Program-made: the position numbers and the translations under genes
Shown: piece after piece, positions 50,546-62,403 of the stretch
Layout: every line of letters begins with the position of its first letter
Position numbering within the stretch: the first letter of the stretch is position 1
DNA from: Ditylenchus dipsaci
Lineage: Eukaryota > Nematoda > Chromadorea > Rhabditida > Anguinidae
Direction of reading: 5' to 3'
Length of the DNA: 64,000 nt
Assembly (NCBI GenBank): GCA_004194705.1
Contig: SADC01001367.1
Coordinates: 235,002-299,001, forward strand
The notes under the pieces: generated by a model
What the model was told of the DNA's origin: nothing
The model's database searches: none
Seen by the model: only the letters and a program-made list of their open reading frames with translations

Positions 50546-53500
50546 TTATTCAACAATGCAACAGAAATCGAATTCCTGGTCTATTCCCAAGTACGTGTCA
50601 GAGAAAACGAAGATAGTGAAGGCATAGTCACCTCTAAATCCAAAAAAGATATTATAATTTTGAAATCCATCCAAAGCAGTAAAAACCAACCCTGTAGACG
50701 GAGCTTTGAGAGACAGCCTGACTAATTTGTTGCCATAGTTGCCACAGGAAACGGATTTGTGACAAGCCAGTATTTTGGCACTTTTCTTCTCGCCCAGCAC
50801 GATTGTCCACCCAAAGGTCCTGTCTTTGGGGAACTTTGGGCAGTAGGCTTTTTTGTCCATCTGTAATGAGGGGTGGTGTTATTGAGTGCAGAAAGTTTAT
50901 TTAGTTGCTTACCCTCTGATCTCCTAATAGTTGAAGTCTCAAACATAGGTTGTATTCTTGAGATGCTTGCAAGGGATGGGACTAGCTGTCTGGAAATCTT
51001 CTAAACCAATGGTTATGGAACACTCCTGAAGTCCACTTTGTAGGCGAACATCTGACACTCGCAAAATAGGCCATTTTAGCAGTGCTTGGATCAGCTAGAA
51101 ATTTAGTATATTTAAAATGTATGCTTCCGCGGAATATCGAAATCTCGATAAAAACCAGTGCAGTCAATAAATTTAAACTGAATTTGAGGGAATTTCAGTG
51201 TCCCCTTTTTGAAAGACAAAATTAGAGGAATATTTTTAGCACTAGTCCTTTTTATGGGCATTTTTTACTTGGTCAGCACTGGGGTTGGGCCAATATCTGG
51301 CCATTTTGAAATCGGCCATGCCTACCATATGGCCAAAAACTCGGCCATCCCCAGGACAATTGATCGCCGGAATTGCCCCAAGGGATGAATTGTCCGTGTC
51401 CCGCGACAATAACGACCATTTTAGCGCCATATGCCTAGCCATATCACCCAACCCCCGTAAGGACAGATATCTATATCGATACATGTTAGAATTAGATTCT
51501 TGTCCAGCATAAATTTCCAGTTTTAGTCTAGTCCTTTAATATATCAAATACAGGGCTATCAAAATTACACCATCATAAAAAATATTTTGCTTCAAATTGT
51601 GTTTTGACCCTTATATCTCAAATATTTTCGATCTTTCAGTAGATTTTAATAGCTCATAAAAAAAGTTAAAAACAAAATAAAAAACACAAAAACCAAAAAA
51701 TGTTTTTGGCTGAATTGACAACAGCCATTTTCACGGCGAAAAGACGTCAGATTTGCGACAAAAGGCGCCAAAACCCAAATTCTACCCATCCAAAATGATT
51801 CGATACTTGAATATACACTTAATTAAAGGAGCGCAAAAACTTTAAACAGATTTTCTGAGGCCATAATAACAAGCCAGACACGTCATGATTTTATGACGTT
51901 CTTATTGTGGCCTTCGAGCTTTTTCAGTTCCGTTTTGAAATGTCACCTCTCTAGCCTCGTAATCTTCGAGTATTGAGTTGTGCATAATCTGAGAGACCAC
52001 TTTTTCTTATTCGTCCTTCAGCAAGGTCGGTTTCTCCATAGATCCCCAGCTGGTCTTGTAGTTGTGGAACAGTGGCGAATGGTCTGTAAAAGGAATTGTT
52101 ACAATTAATATTAAATTTTAAGACAAAGGTTGGGTTATTTATCAATCTGATCACAGTCAAACCTCGATATGGTGACACCCCACGGGACCGACCATGAGAT
52201 GTCACTACAGTCAAACCTCAATACAACGACACCTCGATACAACGACACCCTAAAATTGACAAATTTCGTCAGCTTTGACTAAATTTAGCCAAATGAACCC
52301 TTGATATAACGACCAGAGTTGGCCGAGTGTGGCTTTTCAAGCTCCGGTGTGGCTTTTTTAAAAAACATTTTTTTAGTTTTCCTGACTTGAATTCTAATGT
52401 ATTTTATTAGTATATCTAGTATTTCTATATTTCAATGTAAAGATATTTTCCTTATCTATTCGTTGAAGTCTCGAAAGTGCTTATTTTCATATAAAAAAAA
52501 CAAAGAAATAATAGAATTTATAAAAAGTCTCCGAAAACGGTGGTGCTTCTTGGTGGGGCTCAAAAGCCACACCGTGCCAACCCTGATAACAACTAGTGTT
52601 GGTTCGAGACGTGAAAATTTCGAAAATTCTCAATTTCTCGTCTCGAAAATTTTGCCTTTCTCGTTCTCGTTTCTCGCTCGACCATTTTCTTTTTCTCGTC
52701 GTGATTCTCGACATTTTTGAGAAATTTTTTCCCCGCGGCGCGGAAGAGTATTATTTCCAGAATTAAAAAATTTCTCGTTTCTCGACGAGATTCTTAAAAA
52801 ATTTCCATCTCGATTCTCGGGCAGCCGACGATTGCGCCATTTCAAATTGCGCCAATTCAGATTGCGCCACATTCAAATTGCGCCAATGCAGATTGCGCCA
52901 CTGCAAATTGCGCCAAAATCAAATTGCGCCACTATATACTCTAATTAAAGTTAAGCAAATGTATTTTTTAATCTGATCTCAACGGATTTTGTTCCTCTCT
53001 AGTATTAGGGGTGACTGTTTTCATGTCCTTCAATGATGAATTTCAGTAAAATGACCAGAAATTGGCAGGGTTGTAATGGCGCAATTTGCAGTGGCGCAAT
53101 TCGATTTTGGCGCAATTTGCAGTGGCGCAATCTGAATTGGCGCAATTTGAAATGGCGCAATCGTCGGCTGCCCCGATTCTCGAAAATTTTGCTTTTTTCG
53201 TCTCGATTATCGCTCGACCCCCCCCCCCCACCCACCACTAATAACGACAACCTAAGGCCGTTCCTGGAGGTGTCGTTATATCGAGGTTTGACTTATACTG
53301 GAGTGTCAATATAGTGGAGTGTCACTGTAATGAATATTGTTTACTATTTTTTTTCCAAGTGTCAATATACGTCAATATAATATTAATAATATTTTTATTT
53401 TCTCATTAAATCGCTATAGTTTAGTAGGAGCTCGCATCTTTGGTAGCAGAACTTTATAAAATTCATGGAGCATTTATGACGAGTATAGTGACCCTCTCGC

Positions 53501-56500
53501 AACCAACATAGAGACGACATTGATTCAATGTAAAAAAGCAAAACTAAGTTAAGTGTCACTATATCGGAGTATCACTATATCGAGGTTTGACTCTACTATG
53601 AAACCCAAATTAGCGCTAATTTACACTGTCTTCACAATAAATCTGCATGCGGATGCGGTGCAGATACATAAATGCATTCACAATGGCACTTTAAAGAACC
53701 ATGCGCACGTGGTCTGAATGTCAATTTTCGGTAAAATTTTTCCTAAGCTCAAAAAAAATTTAGCTCAAAAAGTTGAATTGGCGGGAGACCACCAGACCCC
53801 CGTGAGAATGGTCCTTTAAAGTGCCGAAAACAATTATTTACACCGTTTGATAAAGCGGTCATTAAAACCATGCAAATGGTTTCTTTAAGGCGTTTGCTTT
53901 AAAAGGTTTGGAATAAAGTGTAGAAAAAGTAGCTCAAAATCAAAAGTCTTTTTCTAGTGGCTGTGTGAACAGAATTTTAAATTTTCATAGCAAAAACGGA
54001 ACGTCGCAAACCAAAAAGCTATTTTGACGAGTCCTATACTTGTATGCAATTAATGCGATTAATAATCGCATTTCAAGTCCAGTATCTATAAATTTGCCCT
54101 GATTTTGAAATATTGTGTTAACTCTTTGGTATAGGTATACAACTATAGGTGAGTTTAACTTCCAAGTAATAAATAGTTGTTTAGCCGTTAATTTATCTTC
54201 TCATAATACTCCAACAAACTTACGCCAATCCATCAATAGAGTGAGCACTCATGTTTGGAAGGCAGAGCAAGGGGTGGTCGGTGTACCATCTGGCCTGCAT
54301 GATTTGCTGCAGCAAAATTATCACGTTCAGAGCAGTGTCCAGCCAGTCAAATACTGAGCAAAAGTCGAGCATTGCCTAAAATGCAATAAATATTTCAAAA
54401 AAAAAAACCGATATTTTATTGACCTGGACGATTCGGATGCAAGATTCTAGGATAGAGCGTTGGTCAGTCAAATAATCCACTGGCACCTGCGTCCTGGAGA
54501 AGTGGGCCTGATAAAGCAAGTGTGTCTTCACGTGTGATGATCCCCAGTCAGTGGTTGCAGCTGGCAGTTTGATAGGCAACAACTTTTGTAGGTCTCTACA
54601 AAGCATTTAGGGGTGAATAGTGGGAAATGGGTATTGCTACTCACTGATTGACATTATCCTCATTGTGCCTGACAGGTATTTCCCTGTACTCTGGACAGTC
54701 CTGAAATAGTTAATGTAAACAGAATTATTAGGAATTAAAAGCACTTACTGCTAATATTTGGAGCAATTGCTCCACAGTTAGTCCACCCTTCATTTTTTGG
54801 AAAAAGTGTCGAATAGAGAGATGGTCTAGATAGTACTTGCTGCCAATTTTTCCGAGTGGAGAGGCTTCAATTGTGCCAGAGCGCTGAAGTGAATTTTTAT
54901 TTGAAAAATGGCAAATTTCATAGCACTACATTGGACTACCGATTTAGTGAACACTTGGATTTAGTGAACTTAGGCCGGTTCCTAGAGTATACACTAAATC
55001 GAAAAATAAAAAAATGTGATTGGAATTGTTAGAAACCAGGGCTATTTAAAAAAATATCCTCCGACTTTCCTTCCAGCTTAAAACTTTATTTTTTAACCCT
55101 CTCGTCTCACCCTCCGAGTTTTGGTCAGATATTAAGGCCGAAAAACATAGCATTCCGATAGGGGTTACTTACGGAGGTTTTAACAGTCTTGTATACGCCT
55201 AACATACCCCTCACAACCGAGCTAATGGTTATATTAAAGCAAGGATACCGTATATTCTCGATTAGAAGGCCCCTCTCTAATAGAAGGCCCACCTTGAGGA
55301 CCTATATATCAGCCTAGAAAAAGAAATTCGCAAATCTGTTTTTCGCGTTTTCTTAGTTAGCACGAGCTCACCTGATTCCACTTTTAAAATTTAGTTGAGC
55401 ATTCAAAAATCTCAAAATCGAAATATTTTTTCCGACTTTTTAGGGTTGAAAAATAGAAGGCCCCGGCCTTCTAATAGAGAATATACGGTACACTATGATG
55501 GGGATCTGCAATAGTGAGAGTATATAAAAATTTCAGTCCCGACTTTAACTTATAGTGGGGACACTTTTACCAAAATCGAAATTGGGCACGAATGCTTTGG
55601 TTAGGAGTAACAGACAAACCAACCTTGTCAGCCACCACACACCGTGACTGAACCAGCTCACATATCGAGTCATCCACAATAGAGACTAGGAATTTGGTGA
55701 GACCCTCAGCGGAAAAGTCTTGCACACCGTAGAAGGAGGGGTTGGCGAACAGGCGACGATACAAATACGTACTCGACAAATACTCCATCACTTGTTGCTT
55801 GGAGCCAATGCTGTCTGCACATATCTCAGCATTCACATGGTTAGGGAGGGCTGGTAGGAGGCTGCGAAAATAAAAAGTGGCAAGTTGAGTTGGGAAATTC
55901 CAAACATGCCTTGATTCAACAGGAAATGGCTCGTATAAAAACTTCTTATAAAAATTCTTCTTGACATCCTGAACAAAGACCACAGCCACAGCGGAATCAT
56001 CGTACTGAGGGCGACCAGCTCTGCCGATCATCTGAAAATTAAAACACTCATTTCACTGTTAAGAAAGTAGTGGAAGAGTAAGAACTACCTGCAACACGTC
56101 TGTCACAGGAAAATCCACATATCTAAAAATTTGTGTTTTTTGATATTATACGACGCGCATTGAAAAAGATTTTTTTAGACATCAAAAGTCGGGGTTCAAG
56201 GAGAAAAGGCAAAACGGGGCAGAAAGGTTACTCACCTTCGGCCAGCAAAAAATGATCACGTTTGTCCCCCACTTTACATAACGAGTATGTTACTCTCTAT
56301 CCAAGCAAGGCCCAAAGGTGTGTCAATTTTTGACCGGGGCAGAAACTTGAGTCACGTTTCTGACGGCTGTACGAAATTTGGTAACAAAACATTTTGGTAC
56401 AGCGAAATTTGGTAACAAAATTTTTTTGGTAACAGCGAAATTTGGTAACAAACATTTTGGTAAAGGGTTTAATAAGAAAGTTTCGGTAACGGTGAATTTT

Positions 56501-58641
56501 AAAGGGCTGTACCCCGAAATTTAAGTGGTGTTTTGCTAAGTGGTCGATTTGCTAAGCGGTCGTTTTGCGAAGAATTTTTTTTGCTAAGCGACAAATTGCT
56601 AAGAATTTTTTTGCTAAGGCGCCCATTTGTTAAGAATTCATTTGCTAAGGCATTCTTTTCTTAAATCCCGATTTGCTAAGAACTTTTCTACCTTTTTGTA
56701 CTTTCCTTTTTCTGAATATTCTAATAGGGGATCGGACATTTTTCCGTCGGACATTTTTCCGCCGAATTTTTTTGTTTTTGCTGATTTCAACGTGGGATCT
56801 AAGTAAATTGATATTTTCAGATGGTGTCCAAACTACCCCAAACCATCCTAAACCACCCAAAGTACCCTAAACCACCCTAAATATCCAAACCAAAAACCCA
56901 AACCTGAAAAATTAAAATTTCTTAAAAATAAAAAATAAGCCATTTTTCTAAACTTAAAATTGTGTAGGGAATTGGTTTGTTAAGCCCAAAGTTTCGATTT
57001 CACATACCCAACTTCAATACCTGGTGTACCACTTGGATAGCCACCGCCGAGGTTGCTGGTTCTAATCCACCTAGGTGCATATCTTATTTTTATTATAATT
57101 TTGAGTGTTTACGTGGCGTAGAGTTCCATATACTAATAAGAGGTGGTGCCCAGGAATTCAAAAAATTTCCTAATCATTGAACTTCTGTACGGACTTTCGA
57201 CTCGGTTTCTAACAAAACAAAGCCTAGAATTCAATTTTAGGTATGGTTTTGTGGAATTTATGCAAAAGTGGAATAAGGCGCGAATAAAAAAAAGAGCAAG
57301 AACAATTAGAAGCTGCATTCCGTAACCGTTACCAGAATGTTTGTTACTAAATCCGCTGTTACCAAAAAATTTGTTACCGAAATTCGCCGTTATCAAAAAA
57401 TTTTGTTACCGAATTTCGCTCTTACCAAATTTCGCTGTTACCGAAATGTTTGTTACCAAATTTCGCTGTTACCAAAATGTTTTGTTACCAAATTTTGTAC
57501 AGCCTTTCTGACTTGTTATGCCCTTATCCAAAACCCCATCTATAGGACCCCATATACTAGCTGTCTTAACTATTTTAGCTGTTCTAGCTCACTCTCTCTC
57601 TCCTACTCTAGCTGCGGCGCGTCATAAACCAAAAAAATATGGTAAAAGTTAAAAAAGTCAAAAAAGTCAAGTGGCTTTTACAGAATTTCAAACTTTATCC
57701 TAGAAATAAACGCAGTCGTTAAAAAGAAGCTGACTTCCTGAACACCCTGTAGGGTGCCGGTTATGTGGTAAAACCCGCAAACCAGAAACCCTGGTGGGTC
57801 GACTATATTCTAAACCTGAATGACCCTGTATTCCTTTATAAATCATCACAGTCAAAAAACCTACTTGCTAGTCTTTCCATCGAAAAATTCTAAAAAGAGC
57901 ATGAAAAACACTTGAATCTTAAAGAAATTATTTCTTCTAAATGTTATATTAGACTGACCTGTTCCTTTGACAATAACCAAATGAGCTTCAAACATTAAAA
58001 AGTCAGTTTTATCGAAGACAGCTATTCATCTTAATGTAAACACACCTGGAACATTGATACCCAAGCTAGTGTGGCGGTTGCTATCAAAACTTGGATTTTT
58101 CTCTCCACAAAGAGCTGAATTTTTTTTTATTAAATCAGTTTAAAAAGATGGTTTTCACTTTTTCGACCAAATTTCTTTCGTGGATTTGGAGCCTAAATGA
58201 ATTTTGAAATGAAATTGAGCCATAGGACTATCGGAATTACCCAGCATGATGCATTCCTATCCCAACGACAAGATATCCTCAGATTGTCGTCTTTGACCGA
58301 GCGCATCACTTTCTGCAACTCGTCTCCTGTCATTCGCAACCACTGGTGCGGGTCCTCTTCCAAAGCTAGCATGGAGACAAAAGACATGGCTGTTAGTCTA
58401 GTTTGTCTCCGAGAGGCTACAAACAGCAGCACTGGCTTCACTGGAGAAAATTGCCTGATTGCTGAAAAAAATTCAGAGAATTGCGACGCAATATGTATAG
58501 TGGAAAGCTTATTCCAACTCACATCGAAATGCTGGTTTGTTCATCATGGCCATCCTAGGGCAATAGTGCTGACCAGAGAAGCTTGGATGTGCACGTCATT
58601 GGAACTGGTCGCACACTTGGGCGGAAATTGTACAGCGAATG
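50546..58641 (-). CDS. ASCC3: ASCC3 helicase, C-terminal half
   Basis: ASCC3 is a large Ski2-like 3'-5' helicase of the ASCC complex, acting in alkylation repair and in clearing collided ribosomes. Minus-strand exons that fit: 58641-58523 (FRPSVRPVPM, DVHIQ, MNKPAFR), 58461-58241 (PVLLFVASRRQTRLTAMSF, HQWL, GIGMHHAG), 58192-58159, 58114-58046 (IQVLIATATLAW), 57985-57959 (HLVIVKGT), 57889-57865 (FFDGKTS), 56122-56089 (YVDFPVTDVLQ), 56031-55910 (MIGRAGRPQYDD, helicase motif VI), 55861-55571 (HVNAEICADSIGSKQQVMEY, Sec63-like domain), 54883-54749, 54700-54645, 54595-54424, 54375-54234, 52083-about 51951, 51094-50913, 50860-50691 and 50633-50546 (FVFSDTYLGIDQEFDF, stop). Several exons contain one-base losses. 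The N-terminal cassette is not in view upstream of 58641. Confidence 0.9.
51283..51468. repeat. TGGCCAT-word element, GGGGTTGGG ends
   Basis: CTGGGGTTGGGCCAATATC and ATATCACCCAACCCCCG are inverted; TGGCCAT and ATATGGCCA words fill the interior. In an ASCC3 intron. No clear duplication. Confidence 0.5.
52314..52585. mobile_element. hAT MITE with GTGTGGCTTTT words
   Basis: CAGAGTTGGCCGAGTGTGGC and GCCACACCGTGCCAACCCTG are inverted ends. Flanks ATAACGAC and ATAACAAC agree at 7 of 8 bases. Confidence 0.7.
52594..53240. mobile_element. hAT-like element with TTTCTCGTCTCGAAA words
   Basis: Begins TAGTGTTGGTTCGAGACG and ends CACCCACCACTA, flanked by ATAACAAC on the left and ATAACGAC on the right, so it used the same target as the element directly before it. 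Interior words TCTCGTCTCGAAAATTTTG. A MULE-like element is inserted at 52819-53173. Confidence 0.65.
52819..53173. mobile_element. MULE-like element, AATTGCGCCA word arrays
   Basis: GGGCAGCCGACGATTGCGCC and GGCGCAATCGTCGGCTGCCC are perfect inverted ends; CGATTCTC is duplicated exactly (52811-52818, 53174-53181). Six copies of the word AAATTGCGCCANT on the left and five on the right. 355 bp, non-coding. Confidence 0.85.
53600..54230. repeat. ASCC3 intron with CTTTAAAGAACCATG palindrome
   Basis: Small palindromic MITE at 53688-53822: CTTTAAAGAACCATGCGCAC pairs with GAGAATGGTCCTTTAAAG, and GGCGGGAGACCACC lies before the right arm. The rest is AT-rich intron. Confidence 0.5.
55248..55488. mobile_element. 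TA-flanked CCGTATATTCTCGATTAGAA MITE
   Basis: CCGTATATTCTCGATTAGAA and TTCTAATAGAGAATATACGG are inverted; TA on both sides (55246-55247, 55489-55490). Next inward GGCCCC and CCCCGGCCTT. In an ASCC3 intron. Confidence 0.75.
55862..55909 (-). other. GC-AG intron in ASCC3
   Basis: Between ...FPVES and SLLPALPNHVNAEI the only junction that keeps both halves in frame starts AAG-GCATGT and ends TTTTCGCAG. It is 48 bases long and in-frame if unspliced, adding 16 residues. Confidence 0.65.
56365..57504. mobile_element. MULE-like element, TTTGGTAACA word arrays
   Basis: GGCTGTACGAAATTTGGTAA and TTACCAAATTTTGTACAGCC are inverted ends; the flanks TTTCTGAC are identical (56357-56364, 57505-57512). Arrays of GAAATTTGGTAACA(AAA)CATTTTG and complements lie at each end (56375-56495, 57345-57490). 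Inside are a one-sided TTTGCTAAG array (56515-56700), a B-box repeat piece and a TAATAAGAGGTGG palindrome half (57126-57260). In an ASCC3 intron of 1.74 kb. Confidence 0.85.
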
Positions 58642-58649
58642 CTACAAAT

Positions 58650-59655
58650 AATATGGCTGTAGGAACTTTCGTAACAAGACAATTTCGTAACAGCGAATTT
58701 TCGTAACGAATTTCTTTCGTAAGAGAAAAAATTATCAAAAAAGTTCACTTTAATCAATTTTCTAATTCAATGTGTCATCTGATTCACTTGTTTTGGCCTT
58801 TCTGTCACTGTTTGACACTTTGAACAGTTAAATCATATTGACTGTTAACTGTATGAGCACAAAAGTTTGGTAAGCACAGTTCATATGACGGAAAATTTTG
58901 ATATTTAGTTGACCGCAGATTTTTGATCCGTTGTAGACCAGCTGAAATACCAACAGCACTGTTGAAAGACTCTGAGATAGAATTCATATTTTATTTGCTA
59001 CCATAGCTCATCACTATCAGTGGCATGATGGTGCAGTAGGTAAGTTAATGGATGAACTTCTTTCACTGTCGGTTCGATTACACCCTCTGAATGTTTCTTT
59101 TTTTCTTGACTATTTTTTGGTCTGTGAAAGCCAAGTACCCGCCACTTTGAAGCTTTGAAAAAGGTTGGTGCGTTTAATCTTCTGCGTAAATAATGAGGAT
59201 GACATTATTGATTCTTCAGAATGAAGGTCGACACTGCTAACTGAGAGTCTTTTCAAGAACAATCTATTTTACTATATTTATCTCACATTTACTTTTATTA
59301 GTCAAATTTAACTCTCCTTTATAATTAAATTTTTATTAACTTCAAGTCATCGAAAATTTTGGTTGTATTGATTTTCGGCATTTCCCGTTTCGAAAAGCAC
59401 GAGTTTCAAAATGTCGGCTTTGTTGCGGGTCCGGTTTTCAATAATTTGCGGGGCGGATTACTAATTATAGGATTACATAGCGGGTTTTTCACTTATTTAA
59501 AATGTGTTTAAACGACTCCTAAGTAATATTTATATGCTTAAAACGATAAGAAAGTCAATTTCTAACATTTTTCCACCAACAAAATGGTATTTTTGGAAAA
59601 AAAATTGACTTTTTGCCTTGGGGGACCAAGGCAACTTTCCTTGTATTAAGGTATT
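58650..59655. other. No gene recognised (upstream of ASCC3 exons)
   Basis: A short CGTAACAAGACAATTTCGTAAC word array occurs as two pieces at 58660-58715. Beyond it the sequence is AT-rich; missing ASCC3 exons would be expected here or further right, but none was found. Confidence 0.4.
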
Positions 59656-59659
59656 CTAC

Positions 59660-59930
59660 CCCGTTTGGTCACTGGAGCTGGGCAAAAAGAGTCTCTTTAT
59701 GCTTTTTTAACCAAGAGTCTTGCTCGGAATTATGTCTAAGGTAGTGAATGCGCGCATCTCTAACCAACCAAGCCCCTGCGCCCCCTTCGGGGCGCGAGGG
59801 GCTTGGTTGCTTGGGGTTGAGATGCGCACACCACATACCTTAGACGCAAATCACTCGTAAGTGACTCTGGATGCATAAAAATGTATGCATACCAGAGTTT
59901 CTTTATGCGGTAGCCCCGTCACAAAAACTA
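59660..59930. repeat. GCGCATCTC hairpin module copy
   Basis: AAAAAGAGTCTCTTTATGC, GCTCGGAATTATGTCTAAGG, GCGCATCTC, hairpin CGCCCCCTTCGGGGCGC, GAGATGCGCACACC, ACCTTAGACGC, then GTGACTCTGGATGCATAAAA and TTTATGCGGTAGCCCC. Confidence 0.65.
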
Positions 59931-60085
59931 TGTTCAAATTCCATCTTTGTGGGCATCCAGGTACCCTTCAGGTCGGATTGCCTTGGGGGACCAAGACAAA
60001 AAGTCGAATTTCAGTCAAAATTTTTTTTCTAAAATCTATTTTTGTGTGGAAAATGTCAGAAAATAACTTTTTTTATCGTTTTAAG

Positions 60086-60587
60086 TAGGGTTGGCCTACC
60101 CTCCCTCCCTCCCCCCCCCTCCCCCCGCTTTTCGACCAAATTTTCCTTATACTCCCCCCCGCTCCTCCCCCGCAAAAAAAAATCGGCCACCTCCCCCCGT
60201 TTCTCCCCCCCCCCCCGCTCCCAAAATCACCCCCCGTCACCCCCCGCAAAAACATCCCAGTCGAAAAAACTCTCGGATGAGGTCATTTTCAGAAGGGCAG
60301 CCGAGAAGGGTCAAGATTTATCGAACAGAGGAGTGGCAATCGTTAGCTTTGACTTCAAAAGTGTTTCAAAAGCCTTCAGATTCATTCTAGACTGCTGCTT
60401 TTAAAAATTTTCAGTTCGAGGCTTGTAAATTAATCACGCACCCCCGCACTGCCCGCTCAACAGTTCCTCCCCCCCCCGCTCCTCCCCTCGCAAAAAAAAT
60501 TGCCAACCTCCCCCCCGCTTCCTCCCCCGCAAATTTTTTTAGCTAATCTCACCCCGCACCCCAAAAAGGGGGGGGAGGCCAACCCTA
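60086..60587. mobile_element. hAT MITE with CCTCCCCCC arrays
   Basis: TAGGGTTGGCC and GGCCAACCCTA inverted ends, exact 8-bp duplication GTTTTAAG (60078-60085, 60588-60595). Both ends are runs of CTCCCCCCCG words in the same strand sense, with CCCCGCTTCTCC/ CCCGCAAAAA alternation; the centre (60290-60410) is ordinary sequence. Proline-rich frames are artefacts. Confidence 0.85.
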
Positions 60588-60957
60588 GTTTTAAGCATAT
60601 AAAATTACTTAGGAGTCATTTAAACACTATTTTTATAACCACTTTATATTTTTCATGCCAGCCAGAGGGATATCACGTACTGAGCGTACCCACCACAGTT
60701 TTTAAGCTCCGGGTGATCAAAATCGTAATTTTAGTCCTAAAAAACCTAATTGCTGACACAATTTTAAGGTTAAATAAAATGATTTGTTTTCGATTAAGAC
60801 TAACTTTTATTTTTCAGGTCCTTCAGGTGGATTCCTTATATAGTAAGAGAGCACCTGATTTCTCGTGTTAGACCAGGGATGAGCTTTTAAAACTATTTGC
60901 GGGAAATAGTTACAAATTTTTGCCTTTGAAAAATAGTTACAGCCTGTAACTATTTTG

Positions 60958-62403
60958 GGCAGAAAGCAGCTTGCGACATATCACATTGCGACAATTCCAA
61001 TTGCGACAATTCAAACTGCGACAATTCAATTTGAAACAATTCAAATTCCGACAAATTTCAAATGCGACAAAATCAGATTGCGACAATTCAAATGCGACAA
61101 ATTCGAATTGCGACAAATTCGAATTGCGACAATTTGAATTTGCGACATTTTAAAGTCCAAGTCGTTGAATAGTTCTTTATCTAAATATGCTCCTGTTCAA
61201 CGTGTTTCTCTTGTAATTTTTTGGTTTGATTATCTAGATATGGAAAACATCACACTGAGAGAGAAAAATCTGCTCGGCTTCTGCAGTGGATGTTCGATGA
61301 CTTTCTGTCGACTGCATCTCGAGGGATACTTTGCTGTGCTCGATCTTCATCTGCCGAAATTCAACTGCCAGAATTCCTTACTGAAAAAAATTTGGACGCT
61401 GTAATTTTCTTTTTCGTTGCTGTTATTAGTACTGCGCTGGTTAAATTAGCCGTCTCTTTTGCTCGAATAAACTTGTTGGCGACTGGTCAGATTCTTAAGC
61501 TAGACATTCTCTCTCTATGTGTTCCTGGTTTTGACAGTTCATCTCCCAACCACCTTACTCCTCGAGCTGCATTATTCACATTTTCCGAGTTTGTAATAAA
61601 GTGATCAACAGGCTCGTAGCCATCTAACAAAAACTGTCAGATTTTTACACATATTCGATTTAAAATCACAAAAAAGTACCTAGTTAATATGCTTTTTTGC
61701 TGAAATCCATGATCTTTGTATTTCTTACTGCTCGATGTCTTCTTCTCTAATTTGCTCAACTTCGAGGTGTAGGGACCACTCAATGAATACAGATGCACCG
61801 CCTATATCAGACCGCCTAAGTTTCTAGATACTAAGCCTGGTCGGAATACCTAAACTCTTATTATAGATCGGACCACTGGGCTGGCAAACATCGTTTTTTC
61901 AACTAAAATAATTTTTGAAATACACAGTACCAGGAAGCCTCAGGATGGGGTTGAGACTGCATAATAAGTTTCGTCACGGTGACTTGCCTGAGTGCATGAG
62001 GAAAAAAAATGCGAGCTGATCAGAAAGAAGATAATCATATGAAAATATGACCATCATGGCTATACCTTTACATTTAGTTAATGTCAACCTTTAAGCTTAA
62101 GTATTAAGTAGAGCAAGTATAATGTCAGCATGAGTGTAGGATGTAAACAAGTGCCAAAAAAGTCATTTTCCTTGAAAACAATCAAGAAATACAGAACCAG
62201 AGAAGACATCTTGAAGACTCAGAACAATATTTAAAGCCATCGCCAGTCGCAATTCACAAATTGTCGCGATTTGAATTTGTCGCAATTTGAATTGTCGCAA
62301 TCTGATTTTGTCGCAATTTGAATTGTCGCAATTTGAATTGTTGCAATTTGCATTTGTCGCAATTGAATTGTCGCAATTTAAATTGTCGCAAGCTACTCCT
62401 GCC
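60958..62403. mobile_element. MULE-like element, TGCGACAATTCAAAT word arrays
   Basis: GGCAGAAAGCAGCTTGCGAC and GTCGCAAGCTACTCCTGCC are inverted (a few differences) and flanked by an exact 9-bp duplication ACTATTTTG (60949-60957, 62404-62412). About eleven GCGACAATTCAAAT words on the left (60970-61150) and eight complements on the right (62255-62390). The interior has one coding-looking stretch but no recognisable transposase. Confidence 0.85.
61165..61604 (+). CDS. Unrecognised open frames inside MULE-like element
   Basis: Two overlapping plus-strand frames (61165-61404 and 61290-61604). The first contains MTFCRLHLEGYFAVLDLHLP and the second ARINLLATGQILKLDIL. Composition looks protein-like rather than repetitive, and splicing or a frame break could join them. 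No family recognised. As the only such stretch in the element it may be a remnant of its own gene or captured host sequence. Confidence 0.25.

Larger units (their letters stand above)
52154..53592. mobile_element. Nested Tc1/pogo-like elements (CAGTCAAACCTCGATAT)
   Basis: Outer ends CAGTCAAACCTCGATAT (52154) and TATATCGAGGTTTGACT (about 53577). Inside, a second start CAGTCAAACCTCAATACAAC follows TA at 52206-52207 and closes near 53293 with ATATCGAGGTTTGACTTA. Interiors repeat CAACGACACC and GTGTCACTATA. The inner element hosts two hAT-like insertions. All lie in one ASCC3 intron (about 52084-54233). Confidence 0.65.

Noticed and set aside
58805..58987. Upstream ASCC3 exon candidate on the minus strand
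   Set aside because: The frame shows no resemblance to the expected helicase segment and lacks a fitting donor.
60086..60590. Proline-rich protein of about 120 residues
   Set aside because: It is the C-rich interior of a precisely bounded hAT MITE; the opposite strand gives an equally open glycine-rich frame.
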